In this document: positions 5,739 to 12,641 of the stretch, in pieces
How the letters are laid out: the number at the start of each line of letters is the position of its first letter
Numbering within the stretch: the first letter of the stretch is position 1
Notes under the pieces: model-generated
Database searches by the model: none
What the model was told of the DNA's origin: nothing
Seen by the model: only the letters and a program-made list of their open reading frames with translations
From: DASCNA01 sp036011305
GTDB lineage: Bacteria; Verrucomicrobiota; Lentisphaeria; Victivallales; GWF2-38-69
Assembly (NCBI GenBank): GCA_036011305.1
Contig: DASCNA010000075.1
Coordinates: 1-17,705, forward strand
Length of the DNA stretch: 17,705 nucleotides
Reading direction: 5' to 3'
Made by a program: the position numbers and the translations under genes

Positions 5739-8456
5739 ATGGATGAAAATATACGAATTCTTATTCTTGAAGACTTGTCTTCTGATGCAGAACTTGAAAA
5801 GCGAGAACTTAAAACAGTTCTGAAAAGCTATACAGTTGAGGTAGTTGACACGGAAGTGGATTTTGTTCATGCACTGGATACCTTTAAACCTGACATTATT
5901 ATATCTGATTTCTTATTACCAGGTTTCGATGGGCTATCTGCTTTAAAAATCAAAAATCTCAAATGCCCATTTGTCCCTTTTATCATTGTAACTGGTTCCA
6001 TGAATGAAGAAACAGCTGTTGAATGTATTAAATCAGGTGCGGATGATTATGTAATTAAGGAACATATCAAACGTTTGGGGAGTGCTGTTTTAAGTGCAAT
6101 CGAGAAGAAAAAGAATGAACAAAATTTGAATACGTTCAGAATACTTCTTGACAATTCAAACGATGCAATATTCATTATTAATCCTGATAATTCCCAAATT
6201 ATAGATATCAATAATCAGGCAGCTCTTTCATTAGGATATACGCGAGAAGAACTGCTCTCTATGAGAATTACTGATATTGACGTTATGCTTCCCAATCTAT
6301 CTGCCTGGAATGAATTTATTAAAAAATTACAGAAAAAGAAAAATATATTGATTGAAGGTATGCTTAGACGTAAAAACGGGACAACATTTTATGTAGAGGT
6401 CAGTTGTAAACTAATATCTCATGAAAATCAGGAATATGCGATAGGGATAGCCAGAGATATCACTGAACGCAAGAATTCACAGATGGCGTTACAAAAAAGT
6501 GAAGAAAAATACTCTTCTATTATTCGAAATTCACTGGATGGTTTCTTTAGGGTTGATAATAAAGGCAGATTTCTGGAGGTAAATGATGCTTATTGCGGAA
6601 TGATCGGTTATACTCGCGATGAGCTTATTAATATGTCGGTAGCAGAATTAGAAAGTCTTGAGATTCAAAAAATGTTTTTAGAGCACATCAGCAATGTGAA
6701 AAAGAAAGGTTATGACAGGTTTCAAACTAAATACAAGCGAAAAGACGAGAAAATAATTGATGTTGATGTCGCTTTAAAGCTTTCCGAAGACAGAGAATAT
6801 ATATACTCTTTCATCAAGGACATTACTCAGCAAAAGAGTGCAGAGGAAGAGATAGAAAAAGAGAAATTATTAATCGAAGATTATATTAATAGCCTTCCTG
6901 GCCTTTTTTATGTTTTTGACAAAAAACAATTTATTCAATGGAACAAACAATGGGAAACTGTTACGGGATATTCTGCAGATGAGTTAAAAAAAATGTATGG
7001 GACAGACTTCTTTGATGGTAAAGATAAGGCACTTATTGAAAATCGGATGAAAAAGGTGTTTAGCGATGGTTCTGCGATTGCAGAAGCGGAATTGGTAACA
7101 AAACAGGGTAAGCGAATACCGTATTATTTTACCGGATTACGCAAAGAGTGTAATGGAAAACCTTACCTGATAGGTTTGGGAGTAGACATCAGCGAACGTA
7201 AAAAAATGGAAGACATGCTCAAAATCAGTGCTGAAAGGTTTGAAAGATGGAAATCTTCAAATTTTATAGGGATTTTACATTCAGATGTTAATGGTAAAAT
7301 TGTTGATATGAATGATACACTATTAAAAATTATAGGCTATTCCAGGCAAGAACTGGATGAAGGTAAAATAGACTGGAGGAAATTAACACCTCCTGAGTTT
7401 GCATGCTTAGATAAAAAAGCGATAAAAGAGGCTAAGAAAAATGGTTTTTGGACTCCTTTTGAAAAAGAATATATTCATAAAGACGGTCATCGTGTTCCTA
7501 TTATTATAGGAGGTTCTGAATTCGAAAATACTCCAGGTGAATATATTGTTTTTATCGTTGATAACACAGAACGCTTCAACGCTAAGCAAAGACTTGAAAT
7601 ACAGACTTATGAGATAAGACAACTTTCACATGAAATTGAAAATACACAGATGGACATATTACAAATACTAGGTTCAGTAGTGGAAAATAGATCACGCGAA
7701 GTTAGTAATCATGTAAAACGTGTTGCAGAGATTTCCTATCTTATAGCTATTGAATATGGTCTTTCTCAAGAGGATGCGAATTTACTCAGAAAAGCATCAC
7801 CAATGCATGATATAGGTAAAATAGGAATATCTGATAGTATTTTAAATAAACCTGGAGAATTGACAAAAGATGAATTTGAACTAGTTAAAACTCATACAAT
7901 CATTGGTCACTCAATAATGCAGCACTCTCAAAGAGAATTATTTAAAGCATCAGCCATAATCAGCCTTCAGCATCATGAGAAATGGGATGGTTCCGGCTAT
8001 CCAAATAATATATCAGGTGAAAATATACATATATTCGGAAGAATTACAGCTATTGCAGATGTTTTTGATGCCCTGATACATGAAAGAGTATATAAACAGG
8101 CATGGAGCCTGGAGGATGCATTAAAAGAGATTAACCTTCAGAAAGGAAAACAGTTTGAACCCAAAATTGTAGATATATTTAATAATAACGTGGATCCAAT
8201 ATTTGACATTTCCAAAAAATACATGGATGATTTCAACATAAAATCAGATCTTTTCGAAAATCCAATAAAAGAACATGTGGTAAAGTTATTATCAAATGAA
8301 TGTATTATTTTAGGAGGAAATCCGGCAAAGTGCCCTGATCATAAATTAAGAGCGTTACCATTTCCAGAGCTGATTCATGTAATTGATAAATTATCGGAAG
8401 AAGAATGTCAGGAAATATTAAATAAACATCTTGAGTGTATTAATAAAAATTCTTAA
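5739..8456 (+). CDS. REC-PAS(x4)-HD-GYP cyclic-di-GMP phosphodiesterase
   Basis: A 905-residue cytoplasmic signalling protein with no membrane helix. Order: receiver domain (1-122; pocket Glu11-Asp12, phospho-acceptor Asp57 in ISDFLLPG, Thr85, Lys107), PAS1 (about 131-245), PAS2 (255-366), PAS3 (376-488), PAS4 (496-613), a linker helix (614-645), then HD-GYP (about 646-815). The first three PAS units close with the usual D-I-T/S linker (RDITERK, KDITQQK, VDISERK) and the fourth with DNTERF. The HD-GYP core is complete: His658, HDIGKIG (690-696), His719/His724, HHEKWDGSGYP (745-755) and ADVFDAL (773-779). Such domains hydrolyse c-di-GMP to pGpG or GMP, so it should lower c-di-GMP in response to kinase phosphate and cytoplasmic cues read by PAS. 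A 90-residue tail after HD-GYP has four cysteines (855, 865, 890, 900) and no family I know. AGAAGG stands seven bases before the ATG. Confidence 0.94.
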   Translation: MDENIRILILEDLSSDAELEKRELKTVLKSYTVEVVDTEVDFVHALDTFKPDIIISDFLLPGFDGLSALKIKNLKCPFVPFIIVTGSMNEETAVECIKSGADDYVIKEHIKRLGSAVLSAIEKKKNEQNLNTFRILLDNSNDAIFIINPDNSQIIDINNQAALSLGYTREELLSMRITDIDVMLPNLSAWNEFIKKLQKKKNILIEGMLRRKNGTTFYVEVSCKLISHENQEYAIGIARDITERKNSQMALQKSEEKYSSIIRNSLDGFFRVDNKGRFLEVNDAYCGMIGYTRDELINMSVAELESLEIQKMFLEHISNVKKKGYDRFQTKYKRKDEKIIDVDVALKLSEDREYIYSFIKDITQQKSAEEEIEKEKLLIEDYINSLPGLFYVFDKKQFIQWNKQWETVTGYSADELKKMYGTDFFDGKDKALIENRMKKVFSDGSAIAEAELVTKQGKRIPYYFTGLRKECNGKPYLIGLGVDISERKKMEDMLKISAERFERWKSSNFIGILHSDVNGKIVDMNDTLLKIIGYSRQELDEGKIDWRKLTPPEFACLDKKAIKEAKKNGFWTPFEKEYIHKDGHRVPIIIGGSEFENTPGEYIVFIVDNTERFNAKQRLEIQTYEIRQLSHEIENTQMDILQILGSVVENRSREVSNHVKRVAEISYLIAIEYGLSQEDANLLRKASPMHDIGKIGISDSILNKPGELTKDEFELVKTHTIIGHSIMQHSQRELFKASAIISLQHHEKWDGSGYPNNISGENIHIFGRITAIADVFDALIHERVYKQAWSLEDALKEINLQKGKQFEPKIVDIFNNNVDPIFDISKKYMDDFNIKSDLFENPIKEHVVKLLSNECIILGGNPAKCPDHKLRALPFPELIHVIDKLSEEECQEILNKHLECINKNS

Positions 8457-8492
8457 TTCATTGTTAGTATTGTAAAAAAATTAAATAATATT

Positions 8493-8735
8493 ATGAAAGA
8501 ACTTCTTAAAGTTTTCTTGATGTAAGACTTCTCCTCTAATGTTCTAGCTGAATGTATAAGATATGAAACTGAAAAACTGAATATTGCTTTTGAAGATAAG
8601 ATTATTAATTTTACTATCAGTCTAGGCAAAACAGAATATACAGGGAAAAATGACAAGATTAATGACGTACTCAGAAAAGTATACAAAGCATTTTATGAGG
8701 CAAAGAAATGAGGAAGAAATATAGTTAATTCTGTT
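8493..8735 (+). pseudogene. Decayed C-terminal end of a GGDEF diguanylate cyclase
   Basis: One frame (codons starting at 8493) reads like the second half of a GGDEF domain: LAECIRYETEKLN, then FEDKIINFTISLG, then INDVLRKVYKAFYEAKK, a stop, then GRNIV. These match the family's LAERIR, (V)T(V/I)SIG, and D-x-ALYEAKK-x-GRN blocks in order and spacing. There is a TAA at 8523-8525 and a TGA at 8709-8711, the latter exactly between YEAKK and GRN. No GGDEF signature motif or start is left; only KELLKVFLM upstream faintly recalls the strand after GGDEF. It begins about 35 bases after the HD-GYP stop on the same strand, so the operon probably once encoded both synthesis and breakdown of c-di-GMP. I am confident of the family, less so of the left border. 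Confidence 0.78.
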
Positions 8736-8742
8736 AGCCTAA

Positions 8743-8764
8743 CATGCTCATATCAATGAGCATG
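8743..8764. repeat. 9-bp inverted repeat with 4-nt loop
   Basis: CATGCTCAT (8743-8751) and ATGAGCATG (8756-8764) form a perfect hairpin around ATCA, just after the GGDEF remnant. No T-run follows on the plus strand, so it is a poor intrinsic terminator. It could be the old operon's RNA end or an element end beside the next scrap. Confidence 0.5.
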
Positions 8765-8770
8765 ACCTCT

Positions 8771-8908
8771 ATGCTTACCAGAAATCATGTAGTTACTCGT
8801 AAAAATACAAGGAGTGATGAGACTCAACACATGAGTACTTATAAACTTATAGGTTTCTGCGATCGATCAGGAAATCGTTCTTTTAAATTATTATTAGATA
8901 GAATATAG
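8771..8908 (+). pseudogene. 45-codon frame, possible transposase remnant
   Basis: An ATG-started frame of 45 codons without a recognisable ribosome binding site. Its second half, YKLIGFCDRSGNRSFKLLLD, recalls the conserved region of IS1-type transposases in which a beta strand is followed by G-D-R-S, a short turn and a helix with LW-x-x-I. That is recollection, not a search. It sits right after the dead GGDEF end, in a stretch with no other gene, and would be a fragment far shorter than any active transposase (about 230 residues with the InsA part). If the resemblance is wrong, this is simply non-coding sequence. Confidence 0.22.
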
Positions 8909-8958
8909 AAAAGACTTATTAGTATACTATTCTTTTTTATCTACTAATTCTGTAAAAA

Positions 8959-9036
8959 CTATTTTTTCTTGCCATATTTTTTAACAGCGACAATAATCAA
9001 CACAATAATTATTACAATAGCAATACTGGCAAACAT
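8959..9036 (-). CDS. 25-aa single-helix membrane peptide
   Basis: A very short gene: 25 codons from ATG at 9034-9036 to TAG at 8959-8961. The peptide starts MFAS, continues as an unbroken Ile/Val/Ala/Leu helix (about residues 4-18), and ends KKYGKKK. The basic end would keep the C-terminus in the cytoplasm. An AAGGG ribosome binding site lies about ten bases upstream, and a sigma70-type promoter is correctly placed (9077-9105). This combination argues for a real gene. Known peptides of this build include type I toxin-antitoxin toxins and small partners of membrane complexes, but I do not recognise this one, and no obvious antisense RNA gene can be named. It is downstream of tRNA-His on the same strand. 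Confidence 0.55.
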   Translation of the reverse strand: MFASIAIVIIIVLIIVAVKKYGKKK

Positions 9037-9076
9037 ATTATGACATCCCTTACTTTATTAATAATTAACCTATTAA

Positions 9077-9105
9077 ATTATATACTTGTTATTAATAATT
9101 GTCAT
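9077..9105 (-). promoter_or_regulatory. Sigma70-type promoter for the 25-aa peptide
   Basis: On the minus strand ATGACA (9100-9105), one mismatch from TTGACA, precedes a perfect TATAAT (9077-9082) by exactly 17 bases. Transcription would begin near 9070, giving a 5' leader of about 34 bases to the ATG at 9036. The 12-base word TTATTAATAATT occurs in the spacer (9089-9100) and again near the start site (9055-9066). Confidence 0.6.
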
Positions 9106-9230
9106 CATTTTATTTTTCAAGGATTCTTAGATTAATATGAATCATAATTTACAAGATGTAATGGAGCAATAGAACCAAATTTGAAATTATATTATTGATA
9201 TGTAAATGTATGAAAATGAATGAGATAAAA

Positions 9231-9308
9231 TGGGGCGGTAGACGGGATTCGAACCCGCGACTTTCTGGACCACAACCAGACGCTCTAACCAACTGAGCTA
9301 CAACCGCC
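9231..9308 (-). tRNA. tRNA-His (GUG)
   Basis: On the minus strand this folds as a full cloverleaf: D-arm GCTCAGTTGGTTAGAGC, anticodon stem TCTGG/CCAGA with loop TTGTGGT (anticodon GTG), and T-arm GCGGG-TTCGAAT-CCCGT. The His identity is confirmed by the extra 5' G (G-1 at 9308) facing C73 (9234). CCA is encoded (9231-9233). One oddity is a T-T mismatch at acceptor pair 6-67. It is transcribed in the same direction as uppP upstream, with its own likely promoter. Confidence 0.97.
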
Positions 9309-9332
9309 ATATTTATTTATTTTGGGACTGTT

Positions 9333-9360
9333 AAAATATCTCAATTATGTAGTGTTTCAA
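9333..9360 (-). promoter_or_regulatory. Likely promoter of tRNA-His
   Basis: TTGAAA (9355-9360, minus strand) and TATTTT (9333-9338) are 16 bases apart, in the 80-base gap between uppP and the tRNA. Initiation near 9326 would leave a leader of about 18 bases before the mature tRNA end. Confidence 0.4.
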
Positions 9361-9388
9361 CTTATTGAATATAAATTTTTGTAAAAAA

Positions 9389-10186
9389 TTAGTTAATCAT
9401 GACAACGCATTGCCAGGCAATAGCTATGATACCAGCTGCATAGCAATAATAAGCGTAAGGATTTAGGTTGCCTTTTTTTAATGAATTTAATAAAATCTTT
9501 AGTGAAAAATATCCAACGATTGCTGAAATGAGAAAGCCTAATATTAATGCTCCATATGTTTCGGCTTGATAAGTTGTTTTATCCTTAAGTGCTGAAAGTA
9601 ATTCTAGAAAAGAGGCACCGCCAATAGCTGGAATGGCAAGTAAAAAGCAAAAAGTAGCGGCGGCATTCCTATTAAGTTTCTGCATTAATGAACCAATAAT
9701 TGTTGAGCCTGATCTGGATATTCCGGGGAAAATGGCAAAAGCTTGAAAAACTCCGATTAAAAGTGATTCTTTAAAGGTTAACTGGTCTATCTCTTTTATA
9801 CCTTCAGTTTTTTTATTTATACCAAATTTGAGTAAGGTGGCTGTTATTAACAGTCCAATACCTGGTATAAATAGATTAGAGAACATTTTATCTGCGATTC
9901 CTGATTTTTTAAGAAAAAGACCAAAGATAACTGCTGGTATTGTTCCGATGATAATGAGATATATAATTTTTCTATTTTTCATGAGGCATAAAGATAATAG
10001 CACATTAAAATAATAAATTATGATTGCCAGTAGTGTCCCCGCATGCAGAACTACTGTAATAAGTAATGTTTCTGAATCCTGAATGTCTAATAGTTTTCCA
10101 AAAATAGCTAACTGGCCTGATGAACTTACTGGAAGAAATTCGGTTATTCCCTGAATTACAGCTAAGATAATTATTTTTAAATACAT
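9389..10186 (-). CDS. uppP: Undecaprenyl-diphosphatase UppP (BacA)
   Basis: A 265-residue inner-membrane enzyme, the usual family length, that removes a phosphate from undecaprenyl diphosphate to recycle the lipid carrier for peptidoglycan and surface polysaccharides. Several membrane helices are evident. Motif 1 is QGITEFLPVSSSGQL (residues 12-26) and motif 2 is PGISRSGSTI (154-163) with Arg158. Compared with E. coli UppP from memory, Glu21 is kept (Glu16 here), but Glu17 is Gln12 and the motif His30 is Gln25. The first change is common in the family; the second is less usual. The start ATG has only a weak upstream AGGA. It is divergent from rsmB, with a 125-base AT-rich gap that contains a TATAAT-like -10 (10224-10229, minus strand) without a good -35. 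Confidence 0.95.
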   Translation of the reverse strand: MYLKIIILAVIQGITEFLPVSSSGQLAIFGKLLDIQDSETLLITVVLHAGTLLAIIIYYFNVLLSLCLMKNRKIIYLIIIGTIPAVIFGLFLKKSGIADKMFSNLFIPGIGLLITATLLKFGINKKTEGIKEIDQLTFKESLLIGVFQAFAIFPGISRSGSTIIGSLMQKLNRNAAATFCFLLAIPAIGGASFLELLSALKDKTTYQAETYGALILGFLISAIVGYFSLKILLNSLKKGNLNPYAYYCYAAGIIAIAWQCVVMIN

Positions 10187-10311
10187 ATTTGACTAAGAGA
10201 GTCCTATTTTATTATTAAAAAATATTATATGTATGATAGCTATAAATAGATTAAAGTTTAATATAAATTAAAAGAATAATTATAATTTAACATTATTAGA
10301 TAATTGATGTT

Positions 10312-11571
10312 ATGATAAAAATACCTGAAAAAATATTAGCTTCAGCAGTAAAAGGCATAGAATATTGTGAAATGGTAAGCAGCCTTGATGATTTTTTAGA
10401 TTATAAATTTATCAGATCAGAAGAACCAAATTATAAAACAGTTGTGTCAATATTATTTAATTATTTCAGAAACAAAACTGAGATTGATTATTGTATTAAC
10501 AGTTTAGCGATTAAAAAAGTTAAGCCTTTTCTAAGGAGAGTAATAAGTGTGGCATTAGTACAGATATTTTATCAGTCAGGTATTCCTGATTATGCTGTGG
10601 TTGATGTAGCAGTGAGCTTTACTAAAAAGAGAAAAGGGAAGGTTTCAGCAAATTTTGTCAATGCAATAATTAGAAAGTCAATTGAATATAAAAAATCTAC
10701 TACTTCAGAGAATAATATCCAACCTGAATATGTAATAAAAAAATTGCCTAAACCATTATACGACAGATGGAAATTAAATTTTACTGAGAATCAGTTTATA
10801 CAAATATGTGATGCATTGGCAAAAGAAGCTGAATTTACATTCAGAGCTATCAATAAATTTGAGCTTACAGTCAAGAATGGAATGGAATTTCAAAAAGTTC
10901 ATAATTTAAATTATCTAAATCATTTTACTTTTTATAAATCTGAAACCCCAGCAAAGATAATAGAATCTGATTTATTAAAAACAGGTAAAATTTATATCCA
11001 GGATCCTGCTGCTGTTATGGGAGGCGAACTTTTATTAGACATAAATCCCGAAAAAATATTGGATCTCTGCGCAGCGCCTGGAGGAAAAACACTAATGCTA
11101 TCCGAACTATTTCCCGATGCTGAAATAACTGCATCGGACAGATCAGCTAAAAGGTTGGAAAGAGTTAATGAGAATATATTAAAATACAACAGGGAAAATA
11201 TAAAAACTGTACATTGTGATGCTTTTAATAATTCATTTAAGGCAAATGAATTTGATTTAATACTTTTGGATGTTCCATGTTCAAATTCCGGTGTAATTAG
11301 AAGGCGTCCTGACGTTATGTGGAATTTTACCAATAAAAAATTAACCGAAATAACATTGCTACAGAAACAGATATTATCAGTTTCTGCAAAATTAGTAAAG
11401 CATGGAGGCAGAATCATATACAGTACCTGCAGTATTGAGAAAGAAGAGAATATTGAACAGGTATCAGATTTTATAAGTAATAATGATGAGTTTTACTTGG
11501 AAAAACAGCAGTTACTTCTTCCTTCAATTAATAATGACGGAGCATATGCCGCGATATTGTGCAGGAAGTAA
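10312..11571 (+). CDS. rsmB: 16S rRNA m5C methyltransferase RsmB
   Basis: A 419-residue cytoplasmic enzyme that methylates C5 of a cytosine in 16S rRNA (C967 in E. coli) using SAM. An N-terminal NusB-like helical domain (about 5-128) is followed by a linker and the Nol1/Nop2/Sun methyltransferase domain (about 145-419). SAM site: DLCAAPGGK (251-259) and ASDRS (274-278). The two family cysteines are present: Cys323 in LDVPCSNSGVIRRRPDVMW, needed for product release, and the nucleophile Cys373 in YSTCS. Length matches E. coli RsmB (429). The NusB-like domain separates it from RsmF-type enzymes. The start ATG has no strong ribosome binding site, but the first residues fit the family. It runs convergently toward rnhC, with 29 bases between stops. 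Confidence 0.95.
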   Translation: MIKIPEKILASAVKGIEYCEMVSSLDDFLDYKFIRSEEPNYKTVVSILFNYFRNKTEIDYCINSLAIKKVKPFLRRVISVALVQIFYQSGIPDYAVVDVAVSFTKKRKGKVSANFVNAIIRKSIEYKKSTTSENNIQPEYVIKKLPKPLYDRWKLNFTENQFIQICDALAKEAEFTFRAINKFELTVKNGMEFQKVHNLNYLNHFTFYKSETPAKIIESDLLKTGKIYIQDPAAVMGGELLLDINPEKILDLCAAPGGKTLMLSELFPDAEITASDRSAKRLERVNENILKYNRENIKTVHCDAFNNSFKANEFDLILLDVPCSNSGVIRRRPDVMWNFTNKKLTEITLLQKQILSVSAKLVKHGGRIIYSTCSIEKEENIEQVSDFISNNDEFYLEKQQLLLPSINNDGAYAAILCRK

Positions 11572-11600
11572 ACCAGAAGAATATATAATCAGTGATAAAA

Positions 11601-12548
11601 TTATTTTTTATTATATAAATCAATAGCTTTTTGATAAGTTCTAAAGTGCAACTTGGCTAATGAATTCAATTTGTCCTGTCCATATTTTCCTATTATTTTA
11701 ACTGATGTGTCTAAAACTTTACTGCTTGCGCCTTTAGGTAGGACTATATTAAGTTCATCACCAAGTTTTTTTATTCTTCTGACAAACTCTGCTCTGGCAA
11801 TTATTGAAGCAGCTGCCACAGCAATATCTGATTCAGCCTTAGTTCTCTGAACAAGTTTAATATTTTTCCCATTTTTCATTAATGCATTTAGAATTAATTT
11901 TTCATTACCAAATTTATCTGCTATTGCCATATTGCAGTCTATGTCTTTTGATAGAATATTTTCTAATGATCTAGCATGCCCCCATGCCAGCAATCTGTTC
12001 AAATTGCTGATTTTTGAATACAGGTTATTATAGGCTTCAGGGCCAATTGCAACTATACTGAATTTTCCTTGTACAATTTTTTTGATTTTGTCGGCTATAT
12101 TAGAAATCAGTTTATCATTTTTAATTGCTTTTGAATCTTTGACGCCAATTTTAAGAAGTTCATCTTTAGTTTTATTATCTACAAATACTGCACTGATTAC
12201 TAATGGACCGAAAAAATCACCTTTACCGCTTTCATCTATTCCTATATGTGGGCAAAATTGGGTCTCATTATTATTGGCTTCTTCTGTTAAATTATCGTAG
12301 CCCAGTGAAGCCTTTTTCAGTATTGAGGGTTCCAGAGTGAATAAAACAAAATCCTCTGTCCCTTTTCCTTGTATTACAACTTTTCCTGACAGATAAGCAG
12401 AAATAACGAGGTCTGGGAGGGTGCATATCCAGTGTGTATACTGCTTTTGAGAAAAATTATATCCTCTTTGGTTCAATATTTCATAAAGTTGATCTATTTG
12501 TTCTTTACTAAGTTTTTCTGTATAATTCAATATTTTTTCTTTAGACAT
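11601..12548 (-). CDS. rnhC: Ribonuclease HIII
   Basis: A 315-residue RNase H type 2 enzyme that cleaves the RNA strand of RNA-DNA hybrids. The N-terminal region (about 1-90) is the substrate-binding TBP-like extension that distinguishes HIII from HII. The catalytic domain starts at HIGIDESGKGDFFGPLV (101-117), with Asp105-Glu106, Asp211 (AIADKFGN) and Asp241 (AESDIAVAAASIIAR) as the DEDD metal ligands; the GKGD wording is diagnostic of HIII. Length fits the family (about 300). A purine-rich AAAGAGAAA precedes the ATG. RNase HIII is frequent in Firmicutes and chlamydiae, consistent with a PVC host here. It is divergent from the secreted-protein gene, whose -35 overlaps its 5' leader. Confidence 0.96.
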   Translation of the reverse strand: MSKEKILNYTEKLSKEQIDQLYEILNQRGYNFSQKQYTHWICTLPDLVISAYLSGKVVIQGKGTEDFVLFTLEPSILKKASLGYDNLTEEANNNETQFCPHIGIDESGKGDFFGPLVISAVFVDNKTKDELLKIGVKDSKAIKNDKLISNIADKIKKIVQGKFSIVAIGPEAYNNLYSKISNLNRLLAWGHARSLENILSKDIDCNMAIADKFGNEKLILNALMKNGKNIKLVQRTKAESDIAVAAASIIARAEFVRRIKKLGDELNIVLPKGASSKVLDTSVKIIGKYGQDKLNSLAKLHFRTYQKAIDLYNKK

Positions 12549-12559
12549 TTTATTTCTCT

Positions 12560-12588
12560 TTGCACAATAATATTTAAGTTACTATAAT
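12560..12588 (+). promoter_or_regulatory. Sigma70-type promoter of secreted protein gene
   Basis: TTGCAC (12560-12565, four of six consensus bases) is followed after exactly 17 bases by a perfect TATAAT (12583-12588). Initiation near 12595 would leave a leader of about 47 bases to the ATG at 12642. The site begins only 12 bases from the rnhC start, so it must overlap that gene's leader. Confidence 0.65.
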
Positions 12589-12641
12589 GTTTGTATATCA
12601 GTATAGATAATAAAAATATTTAATATAAAGTTAAAATCAAT

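Noticed and set aside
8453..8686. Minus-strand 77-codon frame
   Set aside because: It is antisense to the GGDEF remnant, which explains the sequence; its Ser/Leu/Phe-rich product has no motif and no ribosome binding site.
9055..9100. Direct repeat TTATTAATAATT (9055-9066 and 9089-9100) as a regulator binding pair
   Set aside because: Low-complexity A/T word in an A/T-rich gap; two copies are plausible by chance, so it is only mentioned with the promoter.
9231..9260. tRNA-His 3' end as an integration site for a mobile island carrying the signalling genes
   Set aside because: I found no second copy of the tRNA 3' end to the left in this window and no integrase gene; only the far end outside the window could settle it.
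9374..9390. AATTTTT/AAAAATT inverted repeat at the end of uppP as a terminator
   Set aside because: Only A-T pairs, overlaps the stop codon, and would form a very weak RNA hairpin.
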